Part shown: positions 1 through 5,109 of the stretch, one piece after another
How positions within the stretch are numbered: position 1 is the first letter of the stretch
How the letters are laid out: each line of letters opens with the position of its first letter
From: Vulcanimicrobiota bacterium
GTDB lineage: Bacteria > Vulcanimicrobiota > Vulcanimicrobiia > Vulcanimicrobiales > Vulcanimicrobiaceae
Direction of reading: 5' to 3'
DNA length: 5,857 bases
Assembly: GCA_013043945.1 (NCBI GenBank)
Contig: JABEUW010000215.1
Span: 1 to 5,857 of the forward strand
Program-made: the position numbers and the translations under genes
Notes under the pieces: model-generated
The model's input: only the letters and a program-made list of their open reading frames with translations
What the model was told of the DNA's origin: nothing
Database searches by the model: none

Positions 1-98
1 AAGGTGTTCCATGCCGAGCATTGCGGGCAACGCCCGAGCCAGCGTGCGGATTCAAATCCGCAGGCGCTGCAGAAGAATACCGCTCGCGTTTTGGCCAT
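1..98 (-). CDS. radA: RadA (Sms) DNA repair protein, N-terminal fragment
   Basis: Partial gene running off the left edge; only the first 32 codons plus two bases are present. Read from the ATG whose complement is at 96-98, the peptide begins MAKTRAVFFC and holds a C4 zinc finger: Cys10, Cys13, Cys24, Cys27 (CxxC-X10-CxxC). It has the family signature W-L-G-R-C-P-x-C-x-x-W-N at residues 20-31. This is the conserved start of bacterial RadA/Sms, a RecA-like ATPase that acts on branched recombination intermediates; the ATPase and Lon-like domains would lie outside the window. A GAGGG Shine-Dalgarno sits six bases before the ATG. The gene is divergent from the carotenoid genes, so it is probably only a chromosomal neighbour. 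The family call is strong despite the short length because the spacing of Cys, Trp, Gly and Pro matches; the rest cannot be checked. Confidence 0.87.
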   Translation of the reverse strand, partial: MAKTRAVFFCSACGFESARWLGRCPQCSAWNT

Positions 99-104
99 CC
101 TCGG

Positions 105-109
105 CCCTC
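105..109 (-). promoter_or_regulatory. Ribosome binding site of radA
   Basis: The minus strand reads GAGGG with six bases to the radA ATG. This is one of the few well-formed Shine-Dalgarno sites in the window, and it supports the chosen radA start. Confidence 0.6.
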
Positions 110-140
110 TTCGCGCGCGTGCGACGAGCGTCCCGTGCGC

Positions 141-174
141 CGGGCAACCGTGCGCGCGTCCCGAGGGTTACCCG
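141..174. repeat. Imperfect inverted repeat just upstream of the desaturase start
   Basis: The left arm CGGGCAACC (141-149) and right arm GGTTACCCG (166-174) are complementary at 8 of 9 positions, with 16 bases between them. The right arm ends seven bases before the ATG at 182. As DNA this could be a dyad operator with centres about 25 bases apart. As RNA it could fold over the weak purine run at 163-167 and limit initiation. In such GC-rich DNA a chance match is possible. Confidence 0.4.
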
Positions 175-181
175 CAGCGGG

Positions 182-1660
182 ATGAGCGCAGCATCGTCGA
201 GGCATATCGTTATCGTGGGGGCTGGGGTCGCCGGCCTGACCGCTGCGGCCCTGCTCGCGCATCACGGTTATCGCGTGAGCCTCTTCGAGAAGCAGAGCGT
301 CCCGGGCGGGCGCGCCGCCGCGATGACCTGGGATGGGTTCACCTTCGATCTCGGCCCCACGCTCTTATTTATGCCGGATGTCTATCGCGAGGCGTTCGCG
401 CGCTGGGGTGGCGACTTCGACCGCGAGGTGCCGATGCTGCGCCTGCGTCCGAATTATCGTTTGAATTACGCCGACGGAAAGAATCTGGTCATCTCCTCGC
501 TGCTCTCCGAGACGATGCGCTCGCTCGAAGCATTCGCTCCGGGATCGAGCGACGGGTTTCTGCGCTATTTTGCCGACGCCGCCGATGCCTATCAACGCTC
601 GCGCCGTCTCTTCGTCGGCGAGCGCATTCGTTCGTTCGCTCACTTTCTCTCTCCGGAACGGATCGCCGCGCTCTTCTCGACCGGCGCGTTTCGGCACTTG
701 GGAGCGCAGGCGTTGCGGAGTTTCGGCGATCCGCGCGTCGCCGGTGCATTTTCGTTTCAGTCGATGTATCTCGGAATGTCCCCTTTCGACGCTCCGCTGC
801 TCTATCGGCTCTTGCTCTTTACCGAACTCGGCGAGGGCATATTCTTTCCCCTCGGTGGAATCGGCGCGCTTCCGCGTGCGCTCGATCGTGCCGCGCGGAG
901 CAATGGTGCGCAGATTCACTACGATACGGAGATCGCGGAAGTCGAGCGCAGCGGCGAGCGCGTTGTTGCGGTGCGCACCGGCGGAGGCGAACGCATCGAA
1001 TGCGATGCGATCGTGCTCAATGCCGATCTTCCCTACGCCTACGATCGGCTACTCGGCGACCCCGAGCATCGCTCGCTGCGGATGCGCCACACACCCTCGG
1101 CGTTGCTCGTCTATGCCGCGCTGGAGGAGCGCTACGACGATCTGCTCCACCACGAGTTTTTGATGCCGAGCGACCTGCGCAGGACCTGCACCGATATCTT
1201 CGAGCGGGGGCGGATCCCCGAGGATCCCGCGATATATCTCTGCGCTCCGGGGGCGAGCGATCCGAGGATGGCACCGCCGGGGAAAGAGGCACTCTACCTG
1301 CTCGTTCCCGCTCCCTCGCTCGAAGGCGTCGTCGATTGGGCGGGCAAGCGCGATGCGATCGTCGACCGTGCGTTGCGGATCGTCGAAGAACGGCGTTTGC
1401 CGGGGCTGCGCTCGCGTATTCGCTGGGTGAGATCGCGAACGCCGCTGGAATTTCAGAACGAACTCTCACTCAACCGCGGTTCGGCCTTCGGGCTCTCGCA
1501 CGATGTTTTTCAGATCGGCCCGATGCGCCCCGACAATCGGCATGCGAAGCTCAAGAATTGTTATTTCGCGGGCGCCTCAACCCGCCCCGCCACGGGCTTG
1601 CCGCTGGTGACGCTCGGCGCGATGCAGAGCGTCGAACGTATCTGCGAGGAGCTTGGGTGA
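182..1660 (+). CDS. crtI: CrtI/CrtN-family carotenoid desaturase
   Basis: FAD-dependent carotenoid desaturase of 492 residues, the usual length for CrtI/CrtN. It would introduce double bonds into phytoene or diapophytoene at the membrane. The N-terminal dinucleotide fold shows GAGVAG (residues 13-18), the ribose-binding Glu36, PGGR (41-44) and DLGPT followed by MPD (56-66), a CrtN-like stretch. The middle part (FQSMYLG, then a GGIG segment) and the end (FAGASTRP at 462-469, then PLV) also resemble Staphylococcus CrtN rather than plant-type desaturases. The ATG at 182 was chosen because the Rossmann strand starts seven codons later; the frame is open upstream to base 11, but that stretch overlaps radA and matches nothing. 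It leads unit A, with the synthase gene starting just after its stop. A desaturase role is likely; whether the substrate is C30 or C40, and how many steps it performs, cannot be read from the sequence. Confidence 0.93.
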   Translation: MSAASSRHIVIVGAGVAGLTAAALLAHHGYRVSLFEKQSVPGGRAAAMTWDGFTFDLGPTLLFMPDVYREAFARWGGDFDREVPMLRLRPNYRLNYADGKNLVISSLLSETMRSLEAFAPGSSDGFLRYFADAADAYQRSRRLFVGERIRSFAHFLSPERIAALFSTGAFRHLGAQALRSFGDPRVAGAFSFQSMYLGMSPFDAPLLYRLLLFTELGEGIFFPLGGIGALPRALDRAARSNGAQIHYDTEIAEVERSGERVVAVRTGGGERIECDAIVLNADLPYAYDRLLGDPEHRSLRMRHTPSALLVYAALEERYDDLLHHEFLMPSDLRRTCTDIFERGRIPEDPAIYLCAPGASDPRMAPPGKEALYLLVPAPSLEGVVDWAGKRDAIVDRALRIVEERRLPGLRSRIRWVRSRTPLEFQNELSLNRGSAFGLSHDVFQIGPMRPDNRHAKLKNCYFAGASTRPATGLPLVTLGAMQSVERICEELG

Positions 1661-1682
1661 GCGCGAGCAAACCCCATCGGAC

Positions 1683-2531
1683 GTGAACGATCCGGAGGAT
1701 ATCGCTCGCTCCGCCCGTTGGTGCGCGCAGGTGATGCGCGTGCATGCGAAGAGTTTCTATTTCAGCACGCGCGTGCTGCCGCGCGCAAAACGCGAAGCGG
1801 TCGAAGCGCTCTACGGCCTCTTTCGCAGCGCCGACGATCTCGCCGACGAACCCGGGCCGACGCTCGACGAGCGACGTAGGGGCTTCGCCATGCTGCGTCG
1901 GAGCGTGGAAGCGCTATCGCACGGTGAGCCTGCGAGCGAAGCGCCGTGGGGCGCAGCGGTCGCGCGGGCGCTCGAGCGCTTCCCCATCGCGATCGAGGAT
2001 ATCCTCGCGCTCGTCGCCGGTTGCGAGAGCGATCTAGAGCCGAGCCCGCTCGCAACCTACGCCGAGTTAGAACGATATGCGCGCGCGGTCGCCGGAACGG
2101 TCGGGCGATGTTCGATGGCGATCCTTGGCGCGAGCGATGAAGATTCGCTTGCGCGTGGCGAACGGTTGGGCATTGCCATGCAGTACACCAACATTCTTCG
2201 CGATGTCGCCGAGGACGAACGGAGCGGCCGCAGCTATCTTCCGGAGCGGGAGGTCGAACGCATCGGACGTCGCGAGGTGATGCGCGCCCTCGCGCAGCTC
2301 GCACGCAAGGATTATCGCGAAGCGTTCGTTCTCGCCGCACGGGTGCCGAACGACGGCTCGCGTTGGGCGTTATTAGCGACCGCCGATATTTACGGCGGCA
2401 TCGTCGATGAGGTGGAGCGGCGCGGATTCAACCCCGACTCCGGGAGAGCGATCGTGCCGACTCCGGCGAAAATTGCGCGCGCGATTCGCTGCTGGGTGCG
2501 CGCCTACACCGGTTTCGCGAGCATCAGATAG
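1683..2531 (+). CDS. crtB: Phytoene/squalene synthase family protein (CrtB/CrtM-like)
   Basis: Head-to-head prenyl diphosphate condensing enzyme of 282 residues, the normal size. It would make phytoene from two GGPP, or dehydrosqualene from two FPP. Both Mg-diphosphate motifs are intact: DDLAD (51-55) after SFYFSTRVLP, and NILRDVAED (170-178) followed by RSGRSYLP. The second motif looks more like CrtB and HpnD than CrtM. At the position of CrtM Phe26 there is Thr29, and at Trp38 there is Glu41, so the residues that cap chain length in CrtM are missing. The start is uncertain. GTG at 1683 leaves 22 bases after the desaturase stop but has no Shine-Dalgarno. The alternative TTG at 1653 would overlap the desaturase by eight bases and adds ten residues, but GAGGAG lies only one base before it. 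Translation is probably coupled to the upstream gene. The 3' end overlaps the convergent membrane-protein gene by 28 bases. Confidence 0.92.
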   Translation: MNDPEDIARSARWCAQVMRVHAKSFYFSTRVLPRAKREAVEALYGLFRSADDLADEPGPTLDERRRGFAMLRRSVEALSHGEPASEAPWGAAVARALERFPIAIEDILALVAGCESDLEPSPLATYAELERYARAVAGTVGRCSMAILGASDEDSLARGERLGIAMQYTNILRDVAEDERSGRSYLPEREVERIGRREVMRALAQLARKDYREAFVLAARVPNDGSRWALLATADIYGGIVDEVERRGFNPDSGRAIVPTPAKIARAIRCWVRAYTGFASIR

Positions 2532-2950
2532 ATGATGGTGAAGAGTGCGAGGGTCATCGTCCAGCCGAGGATGCTCCAGGCGAGAAACGGGCGGGTGAGT
2601 GCGGCGTCGTCGCCGGCGCGAGCTCGGCGCTCCATCTGGATTTCGAGCGGGAGGAGCACTGCGAGCCAGAGTGCGCCGCTGCCGATCGCAATTGCGAGCG
2701 CGTCGCGCGTCCAGAGCGTCTGCCAGGGGGCGATTCCGAGCCGGGAAGCCAACGCGAGCCCGGTGGTGATGACCGCCGTTCCGAAAATCAGGGTAAAGAT
2801 CATATCCGTGAAGAGAATTTCGCGGACGGCGAAGCGGCGCAGTCGTTCGTCGCCGGAACGGAACGCGCGCGTTGCCCAGATACCGGTTACCACAAAGTTC
2901 CCAAGCCAAAGCACGCCCGCGGCGACGTGGAGGCTTTCGAGAATCGGCAT
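2504..2950 (-). CDS. DUF2269-like four-helix integral membrane protein
   Basis: Small membrane protein of 148 residues with four predicted hydrophobic helices at about 6-27, 46-69, 82-103 and 122-145, and a positively charged loop after helix 3 (QMERRARAG). The pattern LHxxxxxLWxGN near the start, a Trp-Leu-Pro-rich helix 3 ending in LEIQMERRA, and a final helix ending IIYLMLAKP match my memory of the DUF2269 family, whose function is unknown. A CopD/HemJ-like fold is a weaker alternative; His8 in helix 1 could bind a cofactor, but that is speculation. The frame is open far upstream; ATG at 2950 was chosen because helix 1 begins right after it and the upstream part is charged and antisense to the next gene. 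No strong Shine-Dalgarno is visible (GAAGG is 16 bases away). It is antisense within the carotenoid locus: tail-to-tail with the synthase gene and head-to-head with unit B. Confidence 0.78.
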   Translation of the reverse strand: MPILESLHVAAGVLWLGNFVVTGIWATRAFRSGDERLRRFAVREILFTDMIFTLIFGTAVITTGLALASRLGIAPWQTLWTRDALAIAIGSGALWLAVLLPLEIQMERRARAGDDAALTRPFLAWSILGWTMTLALFTIIYLMLAKPV

Positions 2951-2962
2951 AGCGCGCGGTTC

Positions 2963-2966
2963 GGAG
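2963..2966 (+). promoter_or_regulatory. Ribosome binding site of the second CrtN-family gene
   Basis: GGAG with an eight-base spacer to the GTG at 2975. It decides this start over the upstream in-frame GTG at 2927, which would overlap the divergent gene and add 16 residues before the FAD-binding fold. Confidence 0.6.
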
Positions 2967-2974
2967 CCTTCGGC

Positions 2975-4399
2975 GTGAAGTCCGCCTTGGTCGTCGGTGC
3001 GGGTTTTGCGGGGTTGAGTGCCGCGCTCCACCTCGCACGCGCCGGCATCTCGGTACGCGTCCTCGAAGCCGCCGATCGTCCTGGTGGGCGAGCGCAGGCG
3101 TGGAGCAGCGGCGCGTATCGATTCGATCTCGGGCCGACGCTCGTCGTAATGACCGACGTGCTGGAAGAAGCGCTCGGCGCGCAACGCTTCGCCGAGTTGG
3201 AATTGATGCGCCTCGAACCCGGTTACGAAGTCCGGTGGCGCGACGGCGAACGCTTTGCCATGCACTCCGATATCGCGTTGCTGCTCGCGGAGTTCGAACG
3301 TTTCGAGCCTGGCGTGAGCGCGCGTGCGCTCGATTATTTCGCGCGGGTACACGGGGCCTATCGCGACGCGCGCCGGCAAGTCCTCGAACGCGACCACACG
3401 CTGCTCTCCTTTGCGGCGTTGCTCGCGCGCCCCGGACGCATGCGCCCGTGGATCGCGGGCTCCTTGCGTCGCTTCACCGAGCGCTCCTTTCACCGGCCTC
3501 GCTTGGTCGATGCGCTGACCTTTCAATCGCTCTATCTCGGCACCTCGCCGTTACGTGCGCCCGCAATGTACGCGTTGCTTCCCACCGTCGAAGCGATCGA
3601 GGGCATCTGGTTCGCACCGGGTGGAATGGCGAGTATCGTCGATGCGTTCGTCGACGCCGCGCGGTCGTTGGGAGTGGAGTTCGCTTACGGTCGGCGCGTC
3701 GATCGGCTCGAGCGTAGCGCGACGGGATCGTGGCGCGCGCACGTCGCGGAGGAGCGCTTCGAGGCCGATGCGGTGGTCGTTGCCGCGGATCGCGAGCCCG
3801 CGCTCGCGCTCCTCGGAGCGCGGGCTCCACGTTTTCGCCCGATGCGCTACGGGCATAGCGCGCTCTGTCTCTATCTCGGCCTCCGCCGTCGCGTCGATCT
3901 GCCCTATCATTCCGTTTTTTTGCCCGACGATCCGTGGAGCGCCTATCGCGCGCTCGACGCCGGGCGCTTGCCCGATGACCCGCTCCTGTACGTCTACAAT
4001 CCGGTCGCTCGCGATGCGAGTGCGGCACCCTCCGACGGCAGCGCGCTGCTCGTGCTCGCCCCGGTCCCGAACCTCACGGCGCTCCGCGAAGGCGATCTTG
4101 CGGCGTTCCGAAAGCGGCTCTTCGAACGCCTCGAAGGGGAGGTTGGAGAGATGCGCGAGTTTATCGAAGTCGAGCGCATGCGCGGCCCCGCCGAGTGGGC
4201 GAGCGAACTTGGGCTCATGCACGGCGCGGCGTTCGGCCCCGAGCATACCCTCGATCAGATGGGCCCGTTTCGACCGCCGATGCAGGATAAGCGTTTCCCG
4301 GGCCTCGTCTTCGCCGGGAGCGGAACGCGCCCGGGATCGGGGGTGCCGATGGTGGTGATCTCGGGGCGACTCGCCGCCGAGCATCTGCTGCACCGGTGA
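2975..4399 (+). CDS. Second CrtN/CrtP-family carotenoid oxidoreductase
   Basis: FAD-dependent carotenoid desaturase/oxygenase family protein of 474 residues. It shows GAGFAG (8-13), the ribose-binding Glu31, PGGR (36-39), DLGPT (51-55) and a C-terminal FAD-binding segment FAGSGTRPGSGVPMVVISG (446-464). It is a diverged paralogue of the first desaturase: both share the FQS(M/L)YLG, GGI/GGM and GR(I/L)P(E/D)DP(A/L)(I/L)Y blocks. The tail PMVVISG resembles the PMVTLSG of Staphylococcus CrtP, the diaponeurosporene oxygenase, and its neighbours are acyl- and glycosyltransferase genes, as crtP has. Other blocks (the E-x-I-x-G-I-W-F-x-x-G-G-M region) look as much like CrtN, and MTD replaces MPD after DLGPT. 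I infer terminal-methyl oxidation or a later desaturation step, but the two cannot be told apart by eye. GTG start with a good Shine-Dalgarno; its stop overlaps the acyltransferase start by four bases. Confidence 0.9.
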   Translation: MKSALVVGAGFAGLSAALHLARAGISVRVLEAADRPGGRAQAWSSGAYRFDLGPTLVVMTDVLEEALGAQRFAELELMRLEPGYEVRWRDGERFAMHSDIALLLAEFERFEPGVSARALDYFARVHGAYRDARRQVLERDHTLLSFAALLARPGRMRPWIAGSLRRFTERSFHRPRLVDALTFQSLYLGTSPLRAPAMYALLPTVEAIEGIWFAPGGMASIVDAFVDAARSLGVEFAYGRRVDRLERSATGSWRAHVAEERFEADAVVVAADREPALALLGARAPRFRPMRYGHSALCLYLGLRRRVDLPYHSVFLPDDPWSAYRALDAGRLPDDPLLYVYNPVARDASAAPSDGSALLVLAPVPNLTALREGDLAAFRKRLFERLEGEVGEMREFIEVERMRGPAEWASELGLMHGAAFGPEHTLDQMGPFRPPMQDKRFPGLVFAGSGTRPGSGVPMVVISGRLAAEHLLHR

Positions 4400-5109
4400 G
4401 TTGGCAGCGCGCGCAGCGCGTCGCGGGATTCGAGGCATGCTTCGCTCTCTATCTGCGCTGGTTGATGCGGCGCAGCTTCGCGCGCGTCATCGTGCGCTGC
4501 GAGAGCGCGTTTCCGGATGCCGGCTACGTCGCCGCTCCGAATCATCACTCGTGGTGGGATGGCTTTCTGGCGTTGAGCATTCATCGTGCCTACGCGCCGA
4601 AGCGCCCGTTTAACCTGATGATGGATGACGAACAGTTGCGCCGCTTTCCGTTCTTTCGGATGGGCGGTGCCTTCTCCGTCGATGCAAGCAGCGTGCGCGC
4701 CGCGTACGACGCGATTGCTTATGGCGCTCGCTGCGCGCGCGAGGGCGCGGGGCTCTGGATTTTTCCTGATGGCGTGCTACGGCCACCGCTCTGCGCGCCG
4801 AACTTCACCTCGGGCTTCGTCCATGCCGCGCGCGCAGCGGAGGTGCCGATCCTGCCGGTGGCGATGCGCTATCTCTTTCTCGGCGAGCAAAAGCCGACCG
4901 CGATCGCGGCGATCGGTGCTCCGAGCGACCCACATTCGCGTAGCGCCGTGCGAACGGTACGGGAACGCGTCACGGAGTTACTCGCCTCGATCGATGGCGA
5001 TCTGCGCGAAGCACGGATCGACGAACGGTATCGGGAGGTCGTGCGCGGCAGCGCCGGTATCGACGAGATCGTCGCCGCCTGCTCCGCACCGTTGCGCCCT
5101 CGGAGATGA
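4396..5109 (+). CDS. PlsC-type acyltransferase, likely carotenoid-glycoside acyltransferase
   Basis: Lysophospholipid acyltransferase-family protein of 237 residues. The catalytic HX4D motif is His50-HSWW-Asp55 in the block NHHSWWDG. The other family blocks follow in order: FFRMGGAFSVD (86-96, acceptor binding), FPDG (123-126, the usual FPEG block with Asp for Glu) and VPILPVAM (150-157). A hydrophobic stretch at about 11-24 could sit on the membrane. The family moves an acyl chain from acyl-CoA or acyl-ACP to a hydroxyl group. Next to carotenoid genes, the likely job is to acylate a glycosylated carotenoid, as CrtO does in staphyloxanthin. A general phospholipid acyltransferase is less likely because the gene is translationally locked between two carotenoid genes: GTGA overlap upstream, ATGA overlap downstream. 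The GTG start at 4396 has no Shine-Dalgarno of its own, as expected for termination-reinitiation. Substrate assignment is inference. Confidence 0.87.
   Translation: MSWQRAQRVAGFEACFALYLRWLMRRSFARVIVRCESAFPDAGYVAAPNHHSWWDGFLALSIHRAYAPKRPFNLMMDDEQLRRFPFFRMGGAFSVDASSVRAAYDAIAYGARCAREGAGLWIFPDGVLRPPLCAPNFTSGFVHAARAAEVPILPVAMRYLFLGEQKPTAIAAIGAPSDPHSRSAVRTVRERVTELLASIDGDLREARIDERYREVVRGSAGIDEIVAACSAPLRPRR

Larger units (their letters stand above)
99..181. promoter_or_regulatory. Divergent intergenic region between radA and the first carotenoid gene
   Basis: These 83 bases separate two divergent start codons and should hold the promoters of both radA and the first carotenoid gene. I see no convincing -35/-10 pair; the region is very GC-rich. 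It contains two copies of CCGTGCGC (133-140, 148-155), two copies of GCGTCCCG (128-135, 156-163) and an imperfect dyad (141-149 with 166-174). The desaturase has no good Shine-Dalgarno: the nearest purine run, GAGGG at 163-167, is 14 bases from the ATG. That the region is regulatory follows from its position; no specific regulator can be named. Confidence 0.5.

Noticed and set aside
40..69. Strong hairpin (TGCGGAT/ATCCGCA with a TCAA loop, extended by CAGCG/CGCTG) and a TTCAAATCC stretch like a tRNA T-loop
   Set aside because: The stretch lies inside the radA zinc-finger coding region. The T-loop geometry is wrong (pairing leaves a 4-, 6- or 8-base loop, not 7), no acceptor stem is seen, and no T-tract follows for a terminator.
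4..1686. A 560-codon open frame on the plus strand overlapping the desaturase
   Set aside because: It is a shadow frame of high-GC coding DNA: Arg/Ser/Ala-rich, no recognisable domain, while the overlapping frame is a clear CrtN-family enzyme.
2504..2531. Possible bidirectional terminator at the convergent gene ends
   Set aside because: No GC hairpin followed by a T-run is visible in the overlap or next to it.
2951..3526. N-terminal extension of the minus-strand membrane protein up to 3526
   Set aside because: The extension is antisense to the FAD-binding domain of the second CrtN-like gene, is charged and shows no domain; the first membrane helix begins directly after the ATG at 2950.
3551..4438. 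Long minus-strand open frame of 295 codons opposite the second CrtN-like gene
   Set aside because: Composition is Arg/Ala/Glu-rich with no family match, and the plus-strand frame carries all conserved CrtN/CrtP blocks.
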